Origin: Haliclystus octoradiatus
Lineage: Eukaryota; Cnidaria; Staurozoa; Stauromedusae; Haliclystidae
Assembly: GCA_916610825.1 (NCBI GenBank)
Contig: OU744452.1
Location: forward strand, 14,364,110-14,428,109
Direction: 5' to 3'
DNA: 64,000 nucleotides
The position numbers were made by a program, and so were the translations under genes. Position 1 is the stretch's first letter. Each line of letters begins with the position of its first letter. Under the pieces are notes generated by a model. That model saw only the letters and a list, made by a program, of their open reading frames with translations, was not told the origin of the DNA and did not search any database. Below are positions 46,452 through 61,400 of this stretch, in pieces.

Positions 46452-49400
46452 TTAATTAAACATTATACTATATCGTTTTTGCATATCTTGACGAAATTCT
46501 TCTTTGAATTGTTGTAGACAGCTACAAGAAAAAATAATTAAAGATATTTAAATCAATTATTTTATAGAGAATAATCCTAAAAGCTAATTTACTCCAGCCC
46601 TGACAGTAAACAGTTGATTATCACGCAAGTTGAACTGTTTAAAGAATAATACGCGATAACGGTTTGAAGTACATCATAATTAATTTGAAAAAAAAGAAAA
46701 AATTCTGATGTATTTCCCAGCGGTATCACATATTATTTTTCCTTTAATATATTACATGAAGATCGCTTAGGCGTGAAACTTTAAGTTGAAAATAGAAATG
46801 TCTGATTTTTGACTAATTTCAATTACATATATATATAACATAAAGCTGCAGAAATGAGAAATATAAACATACCTTCTATATATACTATTTGATCTAAATT
46901 TTGTAATGTCAAAGGATGGTGCGTGTGGCATATGAATTATGAATGCATCAGGTAACACGTGAAATTGATACCTAACAGAAAATAGATAATAAATAATTAA
47001 GTAAATAAACAAACAATAAATAATTAAGTAAATAAACAAACACACAGCTTATTTCTTCACTCATATTTTAGCTGTAACAACATAACTAACTAATATGAAT
47101 AATTACAGTAAAACCTGTATATAACGGCCAGCTAAGAGAGGTAGATAAATTGACCATTACAGACAGGTGGTCTTTATATACAGGTTTGATTCAATAGAAA
47201 ATACTATTTTAGACATTGAAAGAGTGACCACTATAGACAGGTGGCCGCTGTATAGAGGTGACTGTTACAACAGGTTTGACTGTACTCAATTGTAATCATG
47301 TTTATCAATTTATGTTTCATTAAATGTTTCTTATTTTAAGCAATGAGCTAACAATTATAGTTTCGATTTCCACTACAATTCTTGAATAGTCAAGGGAATA
47401 GGACGATTTCAATGTAATTGTCTAATTGACAGAAGTAGAATTGGTTCTACATAGAAATACTGTGGCACTTCCATTAGCAGAGAAAAGTGTCTGATCCAAT
47501 CCAGACCCGGCTCAAAATTTAAGATCATTTTGGATGTGGGATAAGCATCCATCTAGTCTGTTCCCAATCCAAGAATGCAGTAATATCAAGCAGGATTTCT
47601 ACATCATTTATTACAGATGTTAATAGAGTAGAACAAATGTCCCTCTTTCCTTATTTAAAAATTGACAGTACATTTGTGTTGCAGTATCAAAGTATTATTG
47701 TGGTCAGCTCTAGTATGCTACCATCAACACATAAGGGAAACTATTCTTTGAGTGCAAAATAAGCTATTTCCTTAAACTAGCATAGTATTCTAAAAGCTCT
47801 TTAGGATCAGCATTATTATATTAATATATCAATTTATGTATGCCTTACCCTTGAGCCCGTAGCTCCATTATTTGAGATACTTTATTCCAACCAAAACCGA
47901 TAAACCGGAGGTCATAAAATGGAAGTGATTTTTTCTTAACGAGTATATATGGTTCGTAGTCTTGTTGCCAGTCAACCTTGAATTTTAAAATAAGAAAAAG
48001 GTAAAATAATAAGGTCATATAATAATATTCACAAATCAAAACTGTTAACAAAACTGATCCAAACACAATGACTAAATTGCTTGCGAGCACCTTCAGGTAC
48101 CTTCATCTGACACCGGGTTTAACAAATTACCTTATATGCTGACACAGCAGTTTTCCAGTATTTAGAATTCGTTGGTCCGTGTCCTTGAGGCCAAACATCT
48201 TCCCTGATTAAAAAATTGAAACAGTACAGTATTTCAATTTTAATTGCATACATGAAAGTTGATATACAGTGACTGGTATCCGTAATTGGTATTTTATTTG
48301 CTTGCTTGTGGCTTAAAGGGCATCTTCTCTTGATGATATGATCTCTTTCTGTGAGGACATGATGAAATAAGCATATAAAAATTTCAGGCTTGTTTGGCTT
48401 ATACAGATTACAATGATAACATAACATATGTTGGTGCCAATTCTGAAGCATGTGAATACATACCTAAAGACAGAAACCTGTTTATTCTCAAGTAATGGAA
48501 GCAATTCTGATTTTGATTGGGGGAATTTCATTTTGTATCGATAAGTCTCAAATGCAGGTACAACAAGTGCCTATAATGAAAGGAAAACAATATACAAAAA
48601 TGGATCTACAGTCAAACCTGTTATAATGGTCACCTCTATAGAGCAGCCACCTGTCTATAGTAGTCACTCTGGCAAATGTTTAAAATAGTATTTTCTATTG
48701 AATTAGTCCTGTATATAAAGGTCATCTGTATAGAGTGGTCAATATTTACATTTCATAGCTGGCTGCTATATAAAAGTTTCACTGCATTATCAGAACAAGA
48801 GTCAATCTTTGTCGTAAATATGGGAAATATTTTCAGATCCGCATTTGCTTTTACAGCGTAACTCTGCTCTCTGTGTATGTGACTGGATTTAAAACATTTT
48901 TAAAACAGAGGTCAAATCATTATCCACCAATTTCAGATAAATACAAAATAAATTGCTGACTTTGCATTGCATAATCAAAATTTGCACTTAACCAAAGTTG
49001 TTTAACAAGTACTTGACGACAAAATAATTTGCAAGTTTCAAAGCCAGGTTACAGATAAAAGGGAGTTCCATTTACTGGAATTGCACTTAAGAAGGTTACA
49101 CCAGACCCATATATTTACAAGAGTTGAGACTCTCTTTCGTATGCCACTCTCGGCTCCCATAGTATTTTACATGATTTTATGGATGCCATTTTCATAAAAC
49201 AAAGCGCGCGAAAATAATGTAACGAATTCGAAAATTAATTTGTTTAAAAGAAAGCCTTGTTTTCAATGAATCAGAAACCGCAAGATTGGATACTGAAACC
49301 ATACTGAAATTTCAACTACATATAGATAGATTTTTCTTGTTCTACTAAAAAAAACTACTGGAATGCACCTTAAAATATTCAAGAACCTAAAGTTGCCTGT

Positions 49401-52400
49401 CCCAACTCTTACAAATAGATGACTCTGGGTTAAACTGTATTAACTTTGTAATGATTTGTTAGAATGGGAAATAATGGTAAATCTGCAAATAACTAGTTAG
49501 CATTGAAACACTGGTAAATTTTGTTGTCCCATCCCTAGTATAGAGTTTATACCTTCTTGTCCATGTTATGAGCAGCAGCTTGGCTTCTAGAATACAAAGA
49601 TGTTCAAAATTTAAACAAATTATCACAGTACAATGATACCTGTATATAACAGCCATCAATGAGAGGTACCGGTCGATAAATTGACCGCTATATTCAGGTG
49701 ACCATTGTATAAACTATACAGGGTAGATTCAATAGAAAATACTATTATAGACATGGCTAGAGTGACCACTATATACAGGTGGCTGCTGTATAGAGGTGAC
49801 TGTTGTAACATGTTTGAATGTGAATGTATAGTGAAGTTTAAAAGTACATTTCAGAATAAATGTTGATAAACCTGAAATATACCAAACATATTGTTTTGAA
49901 ATTGCTTGTTCCATAAATCAAGTTTTTAGCAAAAGGTACTTGAAAGAAATATGGACAATATATATAAAAGTGGCCGTTGTATGAGATGTTTACTTATTAA
50001 TTTTGTATTGGGCTCGACTTGTACTTGCATTTTACATTTTTTCAAATAATATGACACAAATATTACTGGTTGACTTATAGCCGCGCTAATACGGTAAATG
50101 TTTATTTTCCTTCTAAAGTTCAAAATAAAAATAAAAATAAAGCAGACAAAAATTTTCTTCAAATTTCTATCATGATACTCCTTCGCCTGTAATGAGCTGC
50201 TAGGAGTTGAGTTAGAAGATTGAGAGGTTTTGTCAACCAAGTCATAACTTTGTCAAAACTTAAAACAGTATCACAACAATCATAATAAAGATATAATTAA
50301 ATTCATTACTTACCGAAGATAGTTATATAAATGTGGCATCGGTAGGAAATCAACATCGCTCAAAAAAACATGAGGTGTTTGAACTTGTTCCAATGCAATA
50401 TTCCGTAAATAATTAACAGGATAGAATTCCTAAGAAAAAAAAAAAATTTAACAAAATGATTTTCTGTTATAATAATCTTTAACAAATTTACCTTTGTGAT
50501 TGACCTTTTCTATATTCTATCATTGTCAATTGGCCATCCAAACACTATATCAAATATATTACACTATAAATCTTGGAAATACTGAATTGCTACTGAAAAC
50601 ATACTGGAATGGGATTGGGAACTGAAACCATACTGAAAATTCAACAGATACCTACATATAGCTAAATTCTTCTCGTTCTACTGAAAAACTACTGAAATGC
50701 ACCTTAAAATTGAAAAGCTACTTTGAAGCTTATACAAGGATTAGTTCAATATAGATTATACAGGAGAAACTTGTGTTAGGGCTACCTCCATGCAATAAAC
50801 CAAAGTACTTCAAACATTGGTTTAGTTTTAATCCAGGTAACCGGAGTCATGTGAGTTCATGTAGTATAAATTATAGGTCTGAGAATCCCATCCTGAATCC
50901 GATCTGATCGGATTATTGTCAGATTCGGATCAGATCAGATCAGTTTTCAGATCAGAATGGGTCTCTGATTTCTTTGAAAGTATTAAAGTGTATATCCCAG
51001 ATATTGGGAGATTACATTTCTTTAGATAGAGAAAATTTTTCCATGTGTACATGTTCCTCTTGCATTTTTACTTTACGCGATCATTACTGCTCCAAAAATG
51101 CAGTCAAAGTGACACTTTTGGGATATTTTTGTGTCCCACTCTCTTTCCCCCAACAGGAACCTGTTTATTTTACACAATAAGATTTACAAGTTTCTGTCTT
51201 TAAAACAAAGCGGCTGAACCAAATGAAAATCTGTTTCCAGAATGATTGATTCAACGTTCAGCTGAAGATGTACAGATATATTTTATCTAGATTTGAGGTC
51301 CAACAAAAGAGATATAAGTCCCCAAAGTCAAAAGTTTTTAGTTTTGGATCTTTTTCTTCCAAGTGTTTTTGCGGTTAGCCCCTCTTTACGACTTTTCGTA
51401 GACCAAAGTATTTTTAATTCCCATTGACTATACAGAGAAAGCGCTAAGAAGATAGCCACAGCGATAATCCTATCTAAGCTAATCCATAAAGAGATATGGC
51501 CGCTTGAAAAAAAAACTCAAGTTTGCATCTTTTGACTTTAGAGACTTATATCTCTTTTGTTGGAACTCAAATATTTATAAAAATATATCTGCATATTGAG
51601 CTGAATGTTGAAATGATCATTCTGAAAGCAGATTGTCATTTGGATCGGCCGTTTTTTAATTAGAGAGAAAAACACAAAACACTAAGCGTTTTTACCGGTC
51701 TAAACCTTCTTATGAAAAATAAACGGGTTCCTGGTGGGAGTGAGACACAAAATCGTCACTTTGACTGCATTTTTGGAGTGGGTAATGATCGTGCAAAGCA
51801 AAAACACAAGAAGAACATGTACGAATAGAAAAATTTTCTCTATCCAAAAAAGTAATCTCCCAATACACGAGATATACACTTAAATAATTATTTATTTACA
51901 ATTACTTTCATTAGTTAAATGATAGAATAAAAATATTTTTCTGCTTAAATTTACTACAGTACTATAGATATATATATGCAAATGTATTAAAGAAATTACA
52001 GTTCTCAGATTCAAAACTTTGCGTATTTATTCCTGAGAAATTTTCCGCCATTTTGAATAATCGGATTCTGATGTGGTCGGTTCAGATCGGATTAACAAAT
52101 AATCTAATCTGATCTGATCCAGAACTCTAGTATAAATATTCACTTACCCCATCTTTATAAACCAAATGAACCCCAACATTGGATCTTTTGTTGAACTGTG
52201 ATGATTTCTGTGCATATTTTAAGAACTGTTGAGCATCCGCATCAGTTACATACAGTGCAAGACTGATTGGTCCTTTTGTGAACAAAATAACATAAAATAC
52301 ATTTGGGAATGTTGTCATTATAGTATGGTAATTCAAGTATCACCAGTGAGTGATTTTATTTGCAGTTTGGAGACTCAAATACAAATATTTTCAATCTTTT

Positions 52401-55400
52401 TTTGTTTTTTTTCTACAAGTTTTCATCTTTTTTCAAGTGTTGAAATCCCCTTGCCTACGGAATTCTTAATTCAGCTACAGTCAAACATGTTACAGTGGTT
52501 ACCTCTATACAGTGGCCATTTGTCTCTAGCGGTCTATCTTCATACCGGTATGTTTGTCTGCAATAGTATCTTCTATTGAATCATCCCTGTATATAGTGTT
52601 CACTCTTGATGTGTCTAATTAGTATTCTCTATCGAACCAGCCCTGTCTATAATAGGCCATTTGTCTATAGTTGTCACTCTTGATGTGTCTAAATAGTATT
52701 TTCTATTGAGTCAGCCCTTTATATAAAGGCCACTTGCATATAGTGTGATCAATTTATCTACCTCTCGTAACTGGCTGCTATATAAGTCTCATAGGCTGTT
52801 GTAACTAATAGTATAAAATAATATTTGAACTATCTTATGGACCCTAAACAAACAAGGGTACATACAGAGTACCGTAAAGCATAATCATATTGAAAATTTT
52901 GTAAATACAATGATGTAAATGTAAATTCATCTACTTGAAATGCAGCTATTCAGACTACTCAATAACTTTGATCAATAGATTAATGTTTGGAATATATCGA
53001 TAGTATTTATTCCTCTATACAGGTTTTACTGTAACTAGAAAGGGTGTTAAAATTAATGTTTAGACATCATGAAAGGTTCTGGTAGAATTAGCAGTATGAC
53101 TAGAATTAAGTTTAAAAAACATCTAGGACCCAATGAATATCCCATTTATCAACAAAACAAAATAAAACAATTATACACAATACAAACCTTCCCAATGATC
53201 TAGAACTGATTCAAGTATCTGCATTCTGTCAACTGACAAATGAATAAGCAATGTCACATCGTTATCAGCCTGTAAAATTTGAAGGAAAATTGTTATGATC
53301 TCGTCAAATACACAGTTTGATGTTTCATGCATGTGATTTTACTATCATTGTACTACAGCAACAAACACATTCTGATAACAGTATAACACATACACAGTTG
53401 ATATCAACAATAGATTACTTATGACCAGGGTCAGACAAAAGTAGGAATCCTGCAATCCTAGATTCAGGAAGGTTAGAGCGAATCATGAGCAAATTTATAA
53501 GAAAATCTACATGCTTTAATGATTTATTGGTCAAACATCAACAAACAATTCAGAAGAAAAAGTTGAAATGCCACTAGGATTCCAGAAGGCTGAACCTTTT
53601 GTCGGATCCTGATTGTACATATTTATGATGCTTATGACATCACAATAAGAACATGTTATTTGCATGGTCTTGCCATTGTTTGCCCGGTTTTATAAATGAA
53701 TGGGATGCGAAGGCAGAAGGCAGATGTCGACGGCAAGTACGCAGGCAAGGACATCGGCAAATGTGCTAGATGGAAACCAGATTTAAGATGAACATGTATC
53801 ATACCATTGTCAATTTGAAGTCAAGAAAATACAAATGAACTCTTCGGATTAAACTTTGTTCAGTTCTGAATTCACCGCACTCGTCAACTTTATCATATAC
53901 CACCTATAAGAAAGTAAAAGTATTGAGTTATATATTTGTTATCACCAGAAATTATTTTGAAAAGGTACAATTTTGGTTAAATGTGCCTAATATGTGTTTA
54001 CAGACATTCACTGTTAACATCACGAATGTTGCAGAAAAAGTTTCCATCAAACTAAATTATGTCACTCTATTTAAGACCATAACACGCTTACAGTGTAAAC
54101 CGCTTAAAGTGGGAATAAACCCCCAGACTATCTTTACATATGTAGTAGAACCCGACGTGAAAAAACAATGAGTAATTTTTTTTAAATCTGGAAATTATTT
54201 CTTGGTGAAAAACGCCTTCAAAGTGGTGTTTTGACCAAAATATCGATGAGAAAAAGGGATTGGATCTAGCTTTATAACGACAAAGTCACAAGTTGTTTGG
54301 TTTGTCTAACAGAATTAAGAGTGGGCTGATCACGCGATGTTAGCTTTGAGGTGACGTAGCCCTGAAAAGCCACATAAAAAATTCTTAGATGAAATTCTTG
54401 CTTACCTGCAACCTGGATTTGAAACTGAATAAAAAATTTTCTGGTGAAGTCCTTGCTGATCAATTTCAGATTACTGCAAATTCGGATAGGCTACATGCAA
54501 TAAAAATCGTTGGCAATTTTGACTTACACTATATTATCAGAATATCACAAAATCAAACAAGATACAAGGTAGGCCTACAATCAAATGTGTGAGTTGTGAT
54601 TGGGGGTTGTTTATGTATTAATCACAATATCAATCAAGTTGTAGGCTACAGTGCTTAATACCAAACTAAACTTTTCATGTTAATATTACAACTGTGAGAA
54701 TTAACACAACTGTTCGCTGCATACTTACGGCAACATGTGCTGGCTTGATTGACGGATTCTCAATTTCACAAACAAATAAATCACGTCTGAAAACAACAAA
54801 ATATATATAAATAAATATAGATAGTATAAATAATATAGTATAGTATAGTATAGTATAGTATAAATACAGTCAAACCTGTTATAATGGTCAATTCTATACA
54901 GCGGCCACCTGTCTATAGTAGCCACTCTTACAATGTCTAAAATAGTATTTTCTATTGAACAAACCTGTATATAAAGGGCACCTGTCTATAGTGGTTGATT
55001 TATCTATCTCTCGTAGCTGGCCGTTATATACAGGTTTCATCACTGTAGTATAGCATAAATAGTATGAATTCTAAAATTCTAATTATTCAATAGTAACATC
55101 CTTTGACTTCATGTACATTCTAGTATTTTGTATGATAATTGAATCGCGATAATCAAACAGTAATATCAATTCACTTTACTGATTTTAATTGATCAATACA
55201 GTGTAGCCTAACATATTTGAGTGAAATTTGCATGGCTTCCTAAACCATAACTATACTGGTAAATAATCATGTACTTCCTCTGCTTCTCTTTTAAATTTTT
55301 CCACTGATTATCAGTGTGACTGGTGCTTGGTATGGTGGCTCTTCTCTTCTTGTCTTGGGGCAGAGACAGGTTTACAGCACTAGCTATCAGCTTCGGATGC

Positions 55401-58400
55401 ATGCACATGCTACACAAATGCTGCCACAATGCTGGCAATTGGGGCAATCCTCAATAACCCACATATCAAGCACCAATGCCAGCTCTCATTTTCAGTTGTG
55501 AGTGTAATTGGTAAATAATCAATTCTTCATACTGTAATAATAATTATTGGTAAAACATGTTCAATAGACCTACTTTAATAAATTACCATCATACTGCAGA
55601 AATGTCAAATACATGCTTCTAAAGTAATCCCCATGTTTATTCATCACTTTCGATTTCTGAGGAGAATTCCAATGAATCAACTAAAAAGTAGAAAAGATGA
55701 AAGGATAGAACAAACGTCCACTGTTTCAGCCAAATTATATAATAATATTACATTTGCAATCATGTATATTTGTGATTGACAGTCATCTCGTAAGTTGTAC
55801 TGGTTTATTGAGGGACACAGGGAAATTTACAGACAAAGAAAGAACATTGTGCACTGACGAGGAATCGAACCCTTGTCTCCTGCATGATGCGCAATCACTC
55901 TGTCATTGAGCTACCATTGCACACCAATGATATAATATTATATAGCATAAATTATATAGTAACTTTTAACAACAATGTCCGCTTCACCAATAATTGTATT
56001 TCGATTATGGTTTTGAAACCTGATATAGCAATCAACTGAGATACAGTAAAAAATAATGCAAATAAAATTGAATTACATTTCAGGTTCAAATACCCATGAC
56101 AACAATACCCCAGGCGGTGATGGTCAAACTGGCGATGATGGAGAAGGAACCGGCGGTATGAAATGAGTTAACTACTCAATCAAAGAAATTGACCTCTCTC
56201 TCTACCGTGTGGCCTCTATATACTGGGTCAACTCAATTGAACTCATGTACTAATGTTCTGGCTAGAGCGGCCATAGACATGTGGCTGCTGCTCTATAGAG
56301 GTGGCTGAGTAGCAAATGTTACTGTATTTTCGTCTTACCTTGAGTTCTGTTACTTTTTCGTAGCATTTCTGAAAGAAGAAAGATATTTAGAAAATATTAC
56401 GTAACATGTTAGTCAATAGCTAGTTAAAGTCACAGTTAGCAACATGAATTTGCTTGAAATATAACCATTTGATCAAATATTGTTTTGGGATTTTAATTTT
56501 CCAGTTGTTAAATTATTGGCTATTCCTGTTTACAATAATTAGATGAAAGTGTATCATGCATAATTATTAGGGTTGCTTGAGCATTTAATTGAGGGTAGAT
56601 TGTCTGTACAAAATCCTCACATCTTTAGTTTGAAGTATCAACACATGCCATGAAGAAAGGACACTAGTTTGGTAAAGCTAAATTGATTATAGTTTAGTTA
56701 ATCTCATATGAACAGTCTCTTGGAAAATATGAGGATTGGATTAAATCAAAATACAGTCAAACCTGTTATAGCGGTCACCTCTATATAGCGACTACCTGTC
56801 TATAGTGGTCACTTTTGCAATGTCTAAAATAGTATTTTCTACTGAATCAAACCTGTATATAAAGGTCACCTGTCTATAATGGTCAATTTATCTACCTATC
56901 GTAGCTAGCTGTTATATAGAGGTTTCACCGTATGCCTGAAATTAAACTGAGACTTCGTTATATCATCATACCTCACTTTGTGTGTGTTCACTGAGTTGAA
57001 TGTTCCATGTGCAGGGCAGTTTGTAAACTATTGAAGGATTCTCAGCAATAACAGCATTAATTACATCCTGTCACAAAATATATATATTTAGGGATTTTAA
57101 CCATGTTTGTGATTGGTTGGTAAATCAAATTGACTATTTTCCTATGAGAGCTGGAAATAAGTTGTTATTTTCCGTCGCTGGTAGCAACGAAATTCTCTAT
57201 TGCAACTATATGGCAAATTAAAAAAGTTACACAACGATTTTCCAATCTTCCATACGTTGAAAATAAAGACTTGTTTAATGCTTGCGTGTTCCAGTAATGT
57301 ACTATGAATAATTCAATTACATTATTACTATTGGCTTTCTTGTCTAGTTGAAAATCATGAATCTACTAAAGCATTAATGTATGACTGCCTCAGGAAATAG
57401 AACTCAATTTCCCTCAGAGCCAGACATTAAGTGTATAACGTCTGTGTTAATCTGTGTGGGAATGAAATCCTTTCAAAAAATGTTACCAACTGACTGTGGA
57501 GATTAGAAAAACATGATAGAGTCAAATTTCGGAAGGGAAAAAATGACCAGTAAAATGTAAGCACTTGGAGTCACGTGTGTGTTTGTCGTTTGTATTGTTC
57601 CTGTTCCTGAAACCATGATGAAGCTTGAAATTTGAAGCCATGCTAAAGCTATGACTGACGTTGATTGTTGAATTTACTTTAAGCTTAATTCAACTTGAGC
57701 TCGTAACAAACGCCAATCAGTATTTATTGTTCTTTTACTATCCGTGCCCTGGGGCTAATGTGTGGATGCTTTACCTGGGGCTAACCAATAGTGCTACTGT
57801 CAGGGATTGGACCTGAGACTCTGCGGGCAAAGGGACATAGTCATAGCCACATTTCACGATAATAGTTAAAATGATGATAAACTATGTATACCTGATCTGC
57901 TAATGCTGTGGCTAAAAGGTTCATCAATTGCTTTTCTGCTGTTAATCTCCATGTATCTGTCCATCGCATTTTTCTTAGTTTCCGTAAATCAAGTAATATA
58001 ACACCAGTATTGAAACCACGTCCCTTTTGTATACATAGAAAATATTGAAAACAAAGTTGAAATGAAAACGAAAAATTTAAACAAAGTTTTAGACTAGCTA
58101 TTTGTTGGAGGGAGCATATTTTCAAAATATGAATTATAATATACCATGAAGAAGTTATTTGACGATTTTTACTATACAGTACAACTACTTTTGGGCCAGT
58201 CCATGTCAAGTCGAACGGCTTTGTTCCAAAAAAAAAAAGCCCATTTTGTTTAAACTTTTTGTACATGTAGACATGGGTACATAGATATCGTATATGGAGT
58301 ATTTTTAATCTTAGATGAAAAATAGCGATTTATTAGAAGTTTAATTTGTACCCTTTTTGTGATCAATGATCCATAAAAAGTTTCTTTTCCTTGTAGCTCA

Positions 58401-61400
58401 TTTGTTTGTTGGTTTAATAAAAATGAAATTTCGTATCAGGATAGAATAAACAGTTTACTAAACAGTAGGCCTATTTACTGATATTTAAATCTTAATACTG
58501 TTCTCAGGTTATGTATACTTAACAGGTATTTCTGAATAAATGATGATGATGATGATGATGAGTAGAGTCTAATTTAAATAGGGGTTAGACGATAATAACA
58601 TTTACCAATGTTCAATGCCGATTAGTTAGCCATCGATTACATTGTACTGAGCAACATCAACTTTTAATTTTCGAATAAAGAAATTTATGTCGAATTTCAG
58701 TGTCTGAAAACATTCGGTTAAACGATTAACAAAATGGTTGATTTGTCGATGCCGATTATTTTCCGATTGTAGTAAAAATTGGCGCCGATGATTGGCAAAC
58801 TGATTGTTTTTAAAACAATCGTCTCACCCCTAAATTTAATACTGAGCTCTTTGAAAGTAGAATTGAAGGTCAAAAACAATGAAAACCTTTGATAAAATTA
58901 TACACTGCTTTAATTTCTGAGAATTACAGCAATAATACTTACAAGTGCTGGCCAAGGTTTATAATGCTTCCATAGTTTTCCTAAATACCATTCACTTTGA
59001 TTTTCAACCAAACCAATTGCCTAGAAATGTAAGAGAGTGAAATAAATATGTTTTTTAAATTACTTGGTAGGATTTAGGAGTGCAATTCGGATAAGTGAAG
59101 TCCCCGCTTATATGCTTGGCTTTAAAACTCTAAATTGAATATTTTGTAGTCATGTCTTTATTAAACAAATTTGGATAACTGCGATGAAAATCGTTGATAC
59201 TTAAGCGGGTTACACTGTAGCTTAGAATTGACACTATGGCAAACCTGTCTGTAACATTTATGAGACTACATTATATTGACAACCAAAGGGATGAGACCTT
59301 TCTATAGAGGTTGACTTCAATAAAGATTAACATTTGCAACCTTATAAAATGACCCCAATAGACAGGGTGACCTTTATAAACAGGTTTTATTGTACATTAA
59401 AATGATAAGATAATGTAGAAGTCAAATACAAAGCATAAGACTCAATTTTTGGAAGCTACTTAAGAATCTTAAGTTAAGATTTTGATCATTTTTAACGGTC
59501 AGTTGAAAAGCATATATCTACATTTGAAATTATTCAAACAGTGTTTAGCAGAGCCATCAATTTATAAGAGAGTATACAGCTTTTGGGGCTCGAAAATCAC
59601 CATTTTCGTCTTGTTGAAAACAAGGGATTGCTTTAGAACAAAACGTTTTTTAAATTCACGTTATGAAATGAAACCCAGGATCATTACGTGATCCTGGGTT
59701 TCATGGAACGAAAATAACATCCATAAAAGTGATTGACACCTGTGTAATTGGAGCCAAGAGCGACACATGAAAGAGTGTTTACATTCTTGTAAATAGATGG
59801 CCCTGGTGTTTAGGGCTGATTTCAATATCAGATTTCAAAAATAATAAATTATTTAAAATATTTATGAAATAATGATCCAAAAATCAATCATATTCCTACC
59901 TGATCTTTGCTAAATAATTCAAACTGAGCCCATAAATTTGCCACATTGTCTACAAAGAATACATCTGTGTCCAGCACAATAACCTGAAATGTAATGAACA
60001 ATACTTGAAATGTTGTGGAACATTTGAAAAAAGTATCAGCCTAAGTTCTTGCTCTTAAACATTCGTAAAATATTCAAGCTGAGAATTAGTATTTTGCTTG
60101 ATTCACAAAACGCATTGATTCAAATTAGTTTTACTAAATAACTACTAACTAACTTAACCAATCCAATTACATTTTATATTGATGCCTTAAAAGGTGTTAC
60201 AGTTATGCGAGATGGAACGGGTAAGTTATCACGATATTTTAAAACGAGCAGTGCGTAGTGAGACACAAGAAAAGCGTTACAAAATCACGAGCCGCTAGAT
60301 GTGTGATTTTTAGCTATTAGGGCGTCACAGCACCTCGAGTGTTAATACAACGCAATACAGTCTGAATTACTAATTGCATTCATGAAATACATTTTAATTT
60401 TGAATAAAAAATACCATTGAAATTGAATCGTGTATATTCACAAAACCTGAGAAATTTTGTTGAGTATTCGATTCTTTCGAATTTACGTAGCCATGGTAGC
60501 CCAAAATTAAACTGTATGGCCCACTCCACGTGATTGAACTGTATAGCCCAAAACTAATCTGTGTAGCCTTTTTTCGAAGTAGCTCTCAGCCAATCATGGC
60601 TCAGAAAAACATTCCATGGTTTTATAAGGGTATTTATCATGTTTTGCGGCTTAATAGATTTGATTTCATGATTTTATATGCGATAGAAGCACATACGGTA
60701 TCGCCAGAGAAACAGTGAAGAGAGAATTGAAAATGGTACATCAATAGGCCTATTTATAGCAAAATCTCCCTTTTACTAACAAAAAGTTACAAATCACAGT
60801 ATGTTTTTGATGTGGAAAACAAATAAAGCCACTAAATAATGGATAATGAAAAATATATACGAAACCAAAACTTACTTTATCAAGTGACTCCGATAAGGCC
60901 TGCGTCAATGTTAATTTCATTAAACCATAGATACCGGAATAATGTTTATTAGGAATCCAATCAATGCTTGACTGTTGAAGATAAAATAAAGGAGAAAAGA
61001 CAATGTTAAGTAACTATCTTGACGTGGCCATTAACATTTTTGGATGTATGAACCCTACCTACCCTAATTTTTGGTAAATATAAGTTTACAAATGGGCATT
61101 TCCTTCATAAAGTACTGCATTAAATTCTATATGATCAGATTGGTGTTGTGTAATTGTGTAAATTACAATGTCTTTGTATGATCCCGGAAGGCCAGAGCAA
61201 ATTCAGAAGAAATAAAATATTTTTTTTGATTTATAAGTCAAACTTCAACACAAATTGGAAATTGAATACTTTAGTAGACCATTTTTTCCCGTTAAATTAC
61301 AAAATTTATGATTACAGTGTGGCCAAGGTCCAACATTGAAACAATTGACAATTGAAAATCTTCTGAATTATGAACCAAATCTCAACAAACTCCATAAAAA

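Noticed and set aside
49926..50240. Candidate LARGE exon (VDKTSQSSN..)
   Set aside because: No donor in the needed phase. The 34-bp exon at 49586-49553 joins both neighbours in phase and matches the family (ending MDKK before ALVVPAF).
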